From the NCBI RefSeq assembly GCF_000524195.1, contig NW_020170430.1, positions 187,799-251,798 on the forward strand: a stretch of 64,000 nucleotides of DNA. Reading direction: 5' to 3'. Positions 42,101 through 50,295 of this stretch are shown piece after piece. The notes beneath the pieces were generated by a model. The model was not told the DNA's origin, did not search any database, and saw only the letters and a program-made list of their open reading frames with translations. Positions within the stretch are counted from its first letter, which is position 1; each line of letters begins with the position of its first letter. A program made the translations under genes and the position numbers. The stretch comes from Echinococcus granulosus. Its lineage: Eukaryota > Platyhelminthes > Cestoda > Cyclophyllidea > Taeniidae.

Positions 42101-45100
42101 GTTGATTTATTCCTTTGCTCACAATGGATGTATTTTTGAGTTGAAGTATCCCAAGAGAAAGCTCTCGTCAAGAGAGTGAATCTTGTGAATCGAGTCAGGT
42201 ACTCAATAAAGTAAAACGAAAGAAGTTCAATCATACGCAAACTAGGAGACATTTCTAGTCTTTGCAAAACTACTCATTGCGTACTCAGAGTTTGCAGATG
42301 GGGGTCGGCCATATCAGGCACTGCTGACAAACACTGAATAGTATTAACACGATGCATGAGGCCTCAAGAAAGGAGAAAATTAGTGATCTCGGTGTACGTC
42401 CAATGTGTCTTTGCGTCGACTTCAAATGGTCGCAGTCTCTGGCGCCTCTCAAGTGTCGACCAAGTACTTACATGAAGAAAAATAGGACTCGTTGAACCTC
42501 TGTTGGAACCTTAATTGAAGATGACTGACACATCGCGCCGAGTTATTTTTCTCGCTTTTTTCGGAGGAAGTGCGAGTTTTTTTGCATGCCTGTAAGCGCA
42601 CATATATCTATGCGCGTTCATAAATGTGAATCATCCTCCATTCCATCTTCCTCCCTCTCACCTTGTGATTCAGCACTTGAAACACAAGAGCACGAAACTC
42701 AACACGAAGCCAGGCCAGAAAATGCTAACTCAAGTCTTTTACGTACATACTCGTTTTTATGGTAAGAGGCTTGCTTCACAATGTTGGATTTTGCCATTTT
42801 TTGCAATCTCACATTTGGAGTATTTGAGGTGCGTGATGGAGTTCGTTATATCGGCAGCAAATTGTCTGTTCTTCTTCTTGCTATCTGCTCTACTCTGGTG
42901 GAAAGCAGGAGTGCTGCTTCGCGCTTTGTGTCTCAGATTTGAAGTGCCCATCTCCATCCTTGTAGAGGTTAAAATAAACCATTGAGGATTTTTAGAGATC
43001 AAAGTCACTCGAACTTAACCATCGTTCATGTTCATGTCAGGTTTTATTGACACAATTAGTCGACTGTTTTTTTTCGGTGATTTAATATGTGCACGAATGT
43101 GGGTGGATAGAAATCGAAACTAATATGAAGGCATTTATCACTTTCTATCACAAACCCCGTGCAGTAATTACTTTTTTACTATATTTTCAAAAGTAGCATA
43201 ATTTTTACTGCTATCATTGCAGCTCATCCAGGAGTGCAAATACGCCACTGGCAGTGGCGTTGGGGGTGGCGTGGCAGTGCAAGTTGCCAGTGGCTGGCCC
43301 TACAGCCATCGCACTCGTCGATCCTCAAACAGCTCTTCCGACCCTATTGAATTGTTGCGCACGAAGCGACAGAGCCTGTATCCAGGCGCGGCCCGGCAGC
43401 CGGAGTCGTCGACGTGGGGATCACCACCCGGTTCCCTGCCAAACTCACAGCAGCCATCGGCATCACAGCCACACGTCTCCTACCAGTCATACTTCTCACA
43501 AAACAGGCAAAGCGGGGATGGCAGTGGTGGCTCTTCTTCCCAGCATTCCGCCAATGCGCCAGAAAAACTCAGCAAATGGGCCACCCAGCTTAAATTACAC
43601 GTGAGTTCCGCCATTCCTCGTTGAATGCGCATCAAACACCTTTCTATTTAGGCTTGTTTCAGACTCAATTTTTACACAAGTTATGTGTCTTTAGTGTCAG
43701 TCTTAATGACTAGTGGTTTAATCGTGCTATCTGTTCTACGAACTTAGTGTCAGCATTCGACTCCCGAATTTGTTATTTACTGTTGGAGTGGTAATCTAGA
43801 AAGAGCTGAAGTTTTGGCTTTCTCTTGTCTATAGGCTAATATAATTCGATATTCACTCTAATAAATAATTTCTCAAATCGTTACTTGAAGGCTGTCAGGT
43901 GGAAGGTACATCATGTTAAGGTTTTCTACAGCCATCCTGTTAATTACCCCATTCAAACCCCATGTACTAAGCCATGTTACGTTGCCTCTTTATTATAGGG
44001 AAACTTCGAAAGGTAAAACGTTTAAATTATGGTTTGTTGTGATGGCTTTTTTGTTTCACAGTTTTGAAGCTGGGTTCCTCCAACTTGTTACTTTTAACGC
44101 TCTTCTTCCTTTCATGATTGCAGTACTCTGGAGTGCAAGATTTGTTCGCTCGAACGCCATCATCGGTGTGCGCTGGTGCTACTCAACAAAACAGTGCCTG
44201 TTGGAACCCTCCACCCGTTCCACCGTAAGCTCTTAAAGTTTCTTTTCCAATTCACAATTTAATTGAGCTACCTTTTGCTTGAAATTTCGGTAGCTCCTAC
44301 TTATGCATGCAATTGATGTTCTTTCCATTTGACTTACTCTTAGTGGCTACTCACAAGTGACGCTTATAAATTTTCAATTTTTCAACTTATTTGGTGTTAC
44401 GTGAGTTTGTAGAAATGCTTATCCACTTATTTGTTGTTCGTTTTGAGACTGGTGCATAGCTGCGTTACCAAAAAAGTACATAATATATCTCTAATTTATT
44501 CTTCCTTTCTCCTTTATGCTGCTTCCCTTTTAGAAGAAAAGTTACTCACTTTTTTGTCATATAGGATTATAGCAAGTATTAACGGGGCATGAGTTACTTT
44601 GGAAATGGCCTTACTTTAAGAACAGTTTATTTACTGCGGTCGTCTTCGTCCCGGGTGGTGCTTCTTACGGCTAAGCGTATTAAACTATTGAGTTAAAAAG
44701 TGGCAGGTTGCGCTAGCATATCTACTCTTACAATCTAGAAATAGTTAGTGGTGAATTTGTTTGATTTCTAGAAACGTCAAATTTCTTTCTTTTACTTTTT
44801 TTTACTTTTATGATCCCATGTGTTCCTATGTGTATCATCAATTAAAAACGTCCTTTATAGGATTGGTCAAACAAAACGTTTCAGCGCTGCAGTCACGGAT
44901 TTGACTTCGATGGCCGAGCGTTTGGACTTTAACTCTCAGAATAAGGGTGATCCAGAGGCTCTAGAGTTGGGAGCTCGAATGCTAGCCATGGCGAAGATGC
45001 GCAACACTTCGGCTCCTTATCATGGAACACCGAGCCTACTGCAGCCTCTTAACCCTGTAGGCCCCATCTATGGCCAGCCACAAATGCTCCCTCACGATCC

Positions 45101-47936
45101 CTGGCGAACTGGCGCCGTGAACAACTTTATGTCCACTCAACCAATTCAGCCCCCACTGCCGTTGTCCTCCAACGGTGGTAACCAATATTCATCTGGTGCA
45201 TCCTATCAAATGCAACCTGTTGGAGCACCTGTGAGTCACTTCCTCTACATCCCCACGCGTTCTCATTTGGTTGTTTTGAATGATTGAGCTATTTTAGGTA
45301 TTTAGTGGATATTGTATTTGAGGCGTACATACGACGCCAGGTCCCAAGACTACCATATAGCGCTGCAGGGTAGCACTGACCGTGTGTGTTCTCAATTTTA
45401 AGTTTTCAAGCCCCATGGAGATGAATGCTCCAGAGAGCGGTTACGATCCTGCAGGCGGTGTACCGGCACCACCACCACTACCGAGGCAACCTGCTTATCC
45501 GCCACAGCCGGAGCGGCCACCACAACCGGACTTCTCTTCGCCTCATGCACCGCTACCGGCTCCAGGCGGAGTTGCTCAGTCTCAGCATCCTCTTCCTTCC
45601 AACCAACCCTGGAGAGGTCCTGCAGACACTGAGGCCAGTGGACTCGGTGGTGACGGCGAAGGTGGCTCGTGGAATCAAGGTGAACTCTGGCAGCAGCCGA
45701 TGCCGCCATCCTCTAATCCCTGGGAACCGCAACGACCACCACCACTCCCACCACAGTCACAACCTCAACCACCACGTACTCCCGATGGCATCGAGAGCAA
45801 TTACCAGTGGCCACCCAACTACTATCCCGATCAGCAGGGCAGTGGTGACGGTGGTTTACCCAGTCTCGAGGCCTACCCTCAGCCACCTCCACCTGTAGAG
45901 ATAATCTCGACAACGACGGCTTTACCGCCACCGCCAACAACAATAATGATATCAAAAACTATGAACTCCACCACTACTACTACCACTACTACCACAACTC
46001 CCATTTCTATCTCACCGGCATTACTTTCGACATTACCACCGATACCAATCGTCAGTGAGAGTACTGTGAGACCGGTGAAGGTGGAGAATGTCAATGCCAG
46101 TCTGCCATTGCCGCCACCTGCATCGATTGGTGGTTTTGATGATGAGGACTTTGGACAGCTGACCGCACCACCGCAGCCTCCGTCCGCATCGACCCAACAA
46201 CCATGGGGTCCACCCCAACCTGCTCCGCCATTTGAATTCGAAGTAATACTCCTGTTAAATTGTCCTTACTCCGGAGGAGCTTTATTCCTCGTATTGATGA
46301 CGTGTAGCACGGCCACAGTAATCTGTGGTTTTTTTTTAACGTGGTTTTGAGCTCATTCTTGATTAACAACGAATGATATGCGTTGTTATATTTGAGCTTT
46401 TGTGAGCGTCTATGCGATTATAAATCAATATCACTGCATTTACTGCATTACGAGAAATTGACATGTTAGTGGATAATGTAGTCTTCCTGCCTTTTTCGCT
46501 TTACTTGGGATGCTATTTCAGTACTAGTAAAATGTAGGATTCACGGTATGGCTTTTATGAGGGCAGAATTCGTAGCATCGTATCCTCAAACATTCGGAAA
46601 ATTGGAAAAGAAAATATCGCCAAAGTAGATATGCGAATCAATGTGTGAGGTGCTTTGTAGCAAAAATACTGACCGTGTTGGAACTGTTTTAATTCTTAAT
46701 AGTTTGCGTATGACTAGGTGAAAAAGCTGCACTCCAATTGGAGTGATGCACTTGCTCAAGGCGTCTGTGAGCAGACTCATTCTCACGAGCTCAATTCATA
46801 GGCTCCCAAGTGACTTCCATCAAATGCTGTCAGCCATGAGAGTGAATTTTGTCTTCGGAGTTCACTAATATTTGCTGTGTGTCATCTCACCTCATTACTG
46901 TCTTCGCTTTCAATCAAACTTGTTTAGCCGGTACCACTAATAACAAACGGGGAAATGAATTAATATTCTCTTAAAACAAAAGAAATTATAACATTGTTCA
47001 AGGAGGACACGTCTTCAAAACCGTTCTTGTTATTGATGGCAAGAAAAAACCACTTCATGCGATGCTTTGCTTTGAAAGATACGCTGAGCCCCGAGATGCG
47101 AGGGGGTTGGAATCAAGGAGGGTGAAAGGAGCTCTTGTTGTTAATTTCTAGGCGAGCGGATACTATCCCGAAGCCGAGGGAGTGGGAAGAGAAGAGGGAG
47201 GAGTACCGCAACCACCACCACCAGTATCTCCAGACTGTTCTCCAGAGGCGATAGCAAACGCCGGCAGTGGCGCGGACCCACGTTGTCTGACGGGCGGCGA
47301 GTCGGACCGGTCGGTGGCCTACCCACACCCCGGTGCATCCCCGCCTCACTGGCAGCCGCCAGAGCATCCCGACCTCGAAGAGGGTCGTGCGGGCAGTGGT
47401 CTCCCTCCTGACGGCCTAGAACCTCCCCCTCCACTGCCACCACATCCTTACCCCAGCTACGTCGAGACATCTCCCGGCGAGCGACCCGAGTATGGTGGAT
47501 GTAAGCAAGCTCCCCTTATCAATATCCAATCTGCTCTTGTGTAACTTCAAGCTTTAAGTTATTGAAATGGAGAATGTTCTTCTGTAACTGGTATACAGTG
47601 CCCGACTTCGGGGGACTCGTCCCGCTGGCGAAGACGCCGCTTCCGCCGACCGGCCTAGACCGACCTTACCTTCCGCCGCCCACGACACAGAGGCAACCAC
47701 CACTGTCAACCACCGCCGTTCCGCCCCGAGAGCTGCCCCCAGACATTTGGCTGCCTGTGCCTGAGCTTCAGCCCGGAGATCCAAAGCTGCCCAACTCCAA
47801 GCTCTTCCTTCCCGACTTCCCGCCTCACCGGGGTCGCCCGATGCTGAGCGTCAACAAAGGGAATACGGCGATGACCTCCCACAACCACCTTGTCGTGATC
47901 GCGCCTCTCTTGATCACTGCAAATCTTCTGATCTAG
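20976..47936 (+). CDS. glypican, GPI-anchored heparan sulfate proteoglycan, with very long stalk
   Basis: Glypicans are cell-surface heparan sulfate proteoglycans that shape Wnt, Hedgehog, FGF and BMP signalling. Coding exons: 20976-21162, 21202-21360, 25172-25587, 35370-35559, 40967-41097, 43223-43600, 44124-44224, 44861-45230, 45403-46242, 47152-47500, 47599-47936. All phases match, giving 3459 nt and 1152 residues. A signal peptide covers about residues 1-35. The core has exactly 14 cysteines (38, 67, 75, 76, 205, 261, 271, 275, 286, 290, 297, 366, 503, 513) in the family pattern. Family-type segments include a C-x7-CC motif, YCGTYCG, CPAACDNFIKTC and TPSSVC...ACWN. Furin-like RTRR and RTKR lie at 391-394 and 407-410. 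After about residue 585 comes a Pro/Ser/Thr/Gly-rich stalk with Ser-Gly sites and a Cys pair (953, 969), then a hydrophobic tail fitting a GPI signal. Usual glypicans are about 550-600 residues, so the excess is almost all stalk. The paralogue class is not decided. Confidence 0.93.
21202..21360 (+). CDS. glypican exon 2: CxnCC motif
   Basis: Preceded by a 39-nt intron ending in CTCTGTAG. Encodes ICPIIESTSCCDKQMEMD, the N-terminal Cys cluster that resembles the C-P-x-G-x-T-C-C motif of vertebrate glypicans. Donor GTGAGT at 21361, phase 1. Confidence 0.88.
21361..25171 (+). other. glypican intron 2
   Basis: 3.8-kb intron, GTGAGT...TTCTTTAG. No gene or mobile element recognised inside. A TG-rich stretch lies near 22,965-22,995 and a CA-rich one near 24,060-24,190. 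Confidence 0.8.
25172..25587 (+). CDS. glypican exon 3: helical core domain
   Basis: Starts after TTCTTTAG and ends at a GTGAGT donor in phase 0. Encodes residues 116-254, including the F-x-x-x-Y-x-x-N-x-x-x-F type helix (GIYGYNYKVNHAFF) and the Asp-Tyr...Cys segment (DYQRINCLSEALG, Cys205). This is the best-conserved helical part of the glypican core. Confidence 0.92.
30658..30900. repeat. TG/TATG microsatellite interrupted by assembly gap
   Basis: Runs of TG with TATG and TATATG interruptions flank exactly 100 Ns (30735-30834). The round number suggests a placeholder for a gap of unknown size, probably caused by the repeat itself. True length is unknown. Confidence 0.95.
33183..33313. promoter_or_regulatory. 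CpG-rich patch in glypican intron 3
   Basis: About 130 bp with close to 30 CpG dinucleotides by eye, including a GCGT run and the perfect inverted repeat GCGCGTA-CGC-TACGCGC. It contrasts sharply with the AT-rich intron. It could be an internal promoter or enhancer, or simply a TGCG microsatellite that has diverged. Confidence 0.35.
33314..33427 (+). CDS. possible cassette exon of the glypican gene
   Basis: 114 nt, open, phase 0 at both ends, between TTACAGCAG and CAG/GTCATT. It would insert 38 residues with one Cys between exons 3 and 4, which are both phase 0 at that junction. The acceptor lacks a pyrimidine tract and the donor is weak, so it may be chance. Confidence 0.18.
35370..35559 (+). 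CDS. glypican exon 4: cysteine-rich lobe
   Basis: Starts after TTTGTACAG, with donor GTAAGT at 35560, phase 1. Encodes six of the 14 core cysteines in PEC, HYCGTYCGA and VCPAACDNFIKTCF, equivalent to the C-x-x-C plus C-x3-C-x6-C block of other glypicans. VWSKLI follows, comparable to the W-x-x-x-(I/L) segment of relatives. Confidence 0.92.
35560..40966 (+). other. glypican intron 4 (5.4 kb)
   Basis: GTAAGT...ATTTAG. An open frame of about 100 codons (36,836-37,141, plus) has no recognised homologue. Nothing else is supported. Confidence 0.75.
40967..41097 (+). CDS. glypican exon 5: core helices
   Basis: Acceptor ATTTAG, donor GTAGGC at 41098, phase 0. Encodes residues 318-361, including TKRLERTQNFASVNKDLHIF and SEAITYVHQKYA, which fit the family pattern around the 'I-x-E-A-I' helix before the next conserved Cys. 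Confidence 0.88.
43223..43600 (+). CDS. glypican exon 6: protease-sensitive loop
   Basis: Acceptor CATTGCAG, donor GTGAGT, phase 0 at both ends. Begins LIQECKYA (Cys366), followed by a long polar Gly/Ser-rich loop. RTRR (391-394) and RTKR (407-410) are two proprotein-convertase-like sites where other glypicans such as GPC3 are cut. Ser-Gly sites (GSGVGG, SGDGSGG) also occur. It ends with an amphipathic KLSKWATQLKLH. Confidence 0.9.
44124..44224 (+). CDS. glypican exon 7: last core cysteines
   Basis: Acceptor GATTGCAG, donor GTAAGC at 44225, phase 2. Encodes DLFARTPSSVC (Cys503) and SACWNPP (Cys513), equivalent to the family's 'LP-x-x-x-C ... CWNG' segment. These complete the set of 14. Confidence 0.88.
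44861..45230 (+). CDS. glypican exon 8: core C-terminal helix and start of stalk
   Basis: Acceptor TTTATAG, donor GTGAGT, phase 0. The first half (FSAAVTDLTSMAERLDFN) is helical. The second half is rich in Pro, Gln, Asn and Met and starts the disordered stalk. No cysteine. Confidence 0.85.
45403..46242 (+). CDS. glypican exon 9: proline-rich stalk
   Basis: Uses the acceptor TTTTAAG at 45402; the alternative TTTTCAAG gives a frame that soon stops. Donor GTAATA at 46243, phase 0. Its 280 codons are rich in Pro, Gln and Ser, without Cys. Ser723-Gly724 lies in TEASGLGGDGEGGSW, with acidic residues and Trp nearby, a setting that favours heparan sulfate. A second SGDG and a run of 10 Thr (834-843) suggest glycan and mucin-type decoration. 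Confidence 0.85.
47152..47500 (+). CDS. glypican exon 10: distal stalk with Cys pair and Ser-Gly sites
   Basis: Acceptor TTTCTAG, donor GTAAGC, phase 1. Contains DCSPEAIANAGSGADPRC (Cys953 and Cys969 around a Gly-Ser-Gly) and EEGRAGSGLPP. A Cys pair beside Ser-Gly sites also occurs near the membrane end of vertebrate GPC1 and GPC3, so this exon likely holds the ancestral glycan-bearing linker. Confidence 0.85.
47599..47936 (+). CDS. glypican exon 11: GPI-anchor signal and stop
   Basis: Acceptor TATACAG, stop TAG at 47934-47936. A Pro-rich start is followed by VNKGNTAMTSHN and a hydrophobic end HLVVIAPLLITANLLI with no charged tail, as expected of a GPI-attachment signal. Asn or Gly in NKGN are possible attachment residues. 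Confidence 0.87.
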
Positions 47937-48784
47937 ATCAGCCGACTTCCCACTCCGATTGTGTACATAGTACCACCATCACTGATTCTGACGTTCCCCG
48001 CCTCCTAAGTGCCATACTGCCGACATCACTAATCTGATTCAACCGTCTTCCACTCCGCCCCACCCCACCCCCCTTTCCCTCTACACGTAAGAGCAGTAGC
48101 TTACGGTGGCTAGGCATGTTCCTACCCCGCCTTTTCCCAACTCAGTGCGCGTATCTAAATGCAATGTTTACTAGTACTACTACTAATACCACCACCGTCA
48201 TCGACAACGCGATGCCCTTGTTTCGTGTTGCAGAACACAGGCATACACCCACACCCACATGACAAGGACACATAGGTGCGTGCGGATGAGGACAATTCTG
48301 GTCTTACTGCAATACATGTTTTTGCTGCATGTTGTTTCCTCCCTCACCAGCCTCTTGTGTCTGAAGGCGACATTGCACACCACAACATCCATTGCATGAG
48401 TGGTGCAAATCGGCATATATCAGTGGAAGTGGTGGACTCTCAATCAAACCGTTAAGCTTTAGTTGAGTGACTGACTTCTGCATCGGTGCGACGATAAAAA
48501 CAGTGGCTCGGCTGGGTAGTACATAGTTTCCAATGCTTTCGTCAACAAAAGGTTGAGTGCAACCATACTTTTGATAGCTAAAGCGCTTTGGAAGGCAGAT
48601 GGGGTATAGCCCAACGTCACGCAATCCTGACTACAATACCAACTGCGCCCAAAACAATGCCTGAAATGTGCGTAATTGTAGAGCATGGCGCCTTCTGAGA
48701 AAAAAGTATCAGTAGAGAATCTAAGATCGGCAGCGATACAAACAGACACCACAGCCACTAAACGAGAGAGACGAGTCCACTTTG
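47937..48784. other. convergent 3' region between glypican and NTAN1
   Basis: Contains the 3' UTR of both genes. No AATAAA or ATTAAA was found for either strand. Short ACT/ACC-type repeats lie near 48,170-48,195. Two overlapping minus-strand open frames (48459-48797 and 48304-48624) are described in the findings. Confidence 0.6.
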
Positions 48785-49855
48785 TCATTTGAAGCAAGTG
48801 AGTGGATTCTCGGTGGCCTCTTCAGCGCGTGGATTCACGGGGCACCACTGTTTCGTAATTTCGTCAAAGATAAATTCCAAGTTTCCTCCAGCGAATATGT
48901 CAATTTTTTCTTTCCTAAGAGTAGTGAGTAGGAGGCTAGTGCGCTTCAGCATTTCATAGAAATGATCAGTTTCCTGTTTAGGGGTTGTGGAAAAGTTTTG
49001 TAATTGTTCATGTGAACAATGTTCCACACACTTTAACGCCTCCATTGTGTCCTCTTCGATCACGAAGGGTCTTAGAATAAGACAATGTGAGATGGGATCT
49101 AAGATGTTATGCATACGGCTTCTGGCAGAGGTGGAATATACATAGGAAGAACGAAGAACACTCAAGGGGCCTCTTGCTTCAGGCTGAATGGATGCCGGGA
49201 AGAGAGCACCAACATGCGTGTCAAAGACGACGGCACGAATGGCCGGCACATGCAGTTGATCACCGGATTTCATGGTGATGCAGTCGTTTAGTAGGTAAGA
49301 GCACAATGTTCGGAGCTTAAACATTCGCTTGGAGACTAGCAGCTCTGTAAGTATTTGCAAGGACAGATTCTTGGAAAACCCCTTGTTATCCAAAAAACCA
49401 CCGATAACATGGACATCAAGAGTTTCATTCGAACTTGAAATGGAGTCGAAAAATTCAGTCACTGTGCCAAAAAATTCTTCAGTTAATCTCCCTCTGCCAC
49501 CTCCATCAAGGTGTCCCAATGCATAGCCAGTAGGAGAAGTGATGAGAACGGCATGGCAGGAAGTCATCTCCGAAGTCCCCACATAACGAGGTAAAGAGGG
49601 ATCTATCCGACCGCCGGTGTCAGTTGGGGTAGCGTCCGTCCCATATCGGACTGTGACCATCTCGCCTTGATGAACGTAGAGAATACCATCACCTGACTTA
49701 ATTGTAACTATTCCAGCGCCCCTAAGACACTCCGTAGAGGGGAACTTCGCATACGCATCAAAAAGGTCCATGAACCCGAACTTCCAGAAGTCACGTAGAG
49801 CGTGGGAGTCACTCCGGACCAAATTAAACGAAGAATCCCCAACCAAGAGAACCAT
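48785..49855 (-). CDS. NTAN1: protein N-terminal asparagine amidohydrolase (NTAN1)
   Basis: Converts N-terminal Asn, exposed after Met removal, to Asp, making the protein a substrate for arginylation and N-degron degradation. A single uninterrupted frame gives 356 residues, against about 310 in vertebrates. The start MVLLVGD parallels the vertebrate MPLLV start. Family segments follow in order: GILYVHQGEMVTV (58-70); TSCHAVLI with Cys100, which aligns with the catalytic Cys of the vertebrate TTCHIVV motif; GHLDGGG (114-120); LDVHVIGGFLDNKGFSKNL (146-164); LRTLCSYLLND (181-191); and a C-terminal NLEFIFDEITKQWCPVNP resembling the vertebrate end. The extra length lies mainly between the YVHQ and SCH motifs and at the C-terminus. 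It lies 210 bp downstream of INTS6 in the same direction, probably in one transcription unit, and lacks introns. Confidence 0.9.
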   Translation of the reverse strand: MVLLVGDSSFNLVRSDSHALRDFWKFGFMDLFDAYAKFPSTECLRGAGIVTIKSGDGILYVHQGEMVTVRYGTDATPTDTGGRIDPSLPRYVGTSEMTSCHAVLITSPTGYALGHLDGGGRGRLTEEFFGTVTEFFDSISSSNETLDVHVIGGFLDNKGFSKNLSLQILTELLVSKRMFKLRTLCSYLLNDCITMKSGDQLHVPAIRAVVFDTHVGALFPASIQPEARGPLSVLRSSYVYSTSARSRMHNILDPISHCLILRPFVIEEDTMEALKCVEHCSHEQLQNFSTTPKQETDHFYEMLKRTSLLLTTLRKEKIDIFAGGNLEFIFDEITKQWCPVNPRAEEATENPLTCFK

Positions 49856-49886
49856 TGACTTTTAAAAAATGACCGCTTGTATTGAC

Positions 49887-49940
49887 CTAAAACACACCGC
49901 ACCTTATCAGCAATGGATGCAAAAGAAAAGCTAGAAAGTA
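49887..49940 (-). promoter_or_regulatory. candidate (trans-)splice acceptors before NTAN1
   Basis: Two pyrimidine-rich 3' splice sites on the minus strand: TACTTTCTAG (AG at 49932-49931) and GTGTGTTTTAG (AG at 49888-49887), 75 and 31 nt before the NTAN1 ATG. No matching 5' splice site for a cis-intron is evident, so spliced-leader addition is the natural reading (inference). Confidence 0.45.
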
Positions 49941-49966
49941 AAATCAGAGCTCAACATTACAAAAAA

Positions 49967-49972
49967 TTTATT
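49967..49972 (-). terminator. poly(A) signal AATAAA of INTS6
   Basis: AATAAA on the minus strand 94 nt after the INTS6 stop, followed within about 35 nt by a 3' splice site for NTAN1. Confidence 0.6.
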
Positions 49973-50065
49973 TTTAATCACTTGGCCTGTGCAAAGCGCC
50001 TGCATCTCTTTGTACACTATTTACAAATATGTGCATATGTACAAAACTACTATAGCACAAACGCA

Positions 50066-50295
50066 TCAATCTGATCCATTCAGAAGGTGCGAAGGGCAAT
50101 CAAAATGCAAGCCGTTGCTAGGGCCCACTGCAGGTTCTTTGAGTGGTGCCAGATAAGAACGCCATTCGTTGAGCAAATTGTACAGATCTATTCGCTTGAA
50201 ACGCAATGCTTCCGCCATTACAAACGACACTGAATCGTACTTCTGCTGCAAACTTCCAGTAAATCTCGTGAGGATGTCAAATACTTGACCCCCGT
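50066..50295 (-). CDS. INTS6: INTS6 exon 12: C-terminal domain and stop
   Basis: Residues 706-781. VFDILTRFTGSLQQKYDSV...ALRFKRIDLYNLLNEW aligns with the conserved INTS6/SAGE1 C-terminal domain. Stop TGA at 50068-50066. Confidence 0.92.

Noticed and set aside
45398..46369. Long minus-strand frames opposite glypican exon 9
   Set aside because: They mirror the Pro-rich codons of the sense strand; sense phases, cysteines and splice sites decide for the plus strand.
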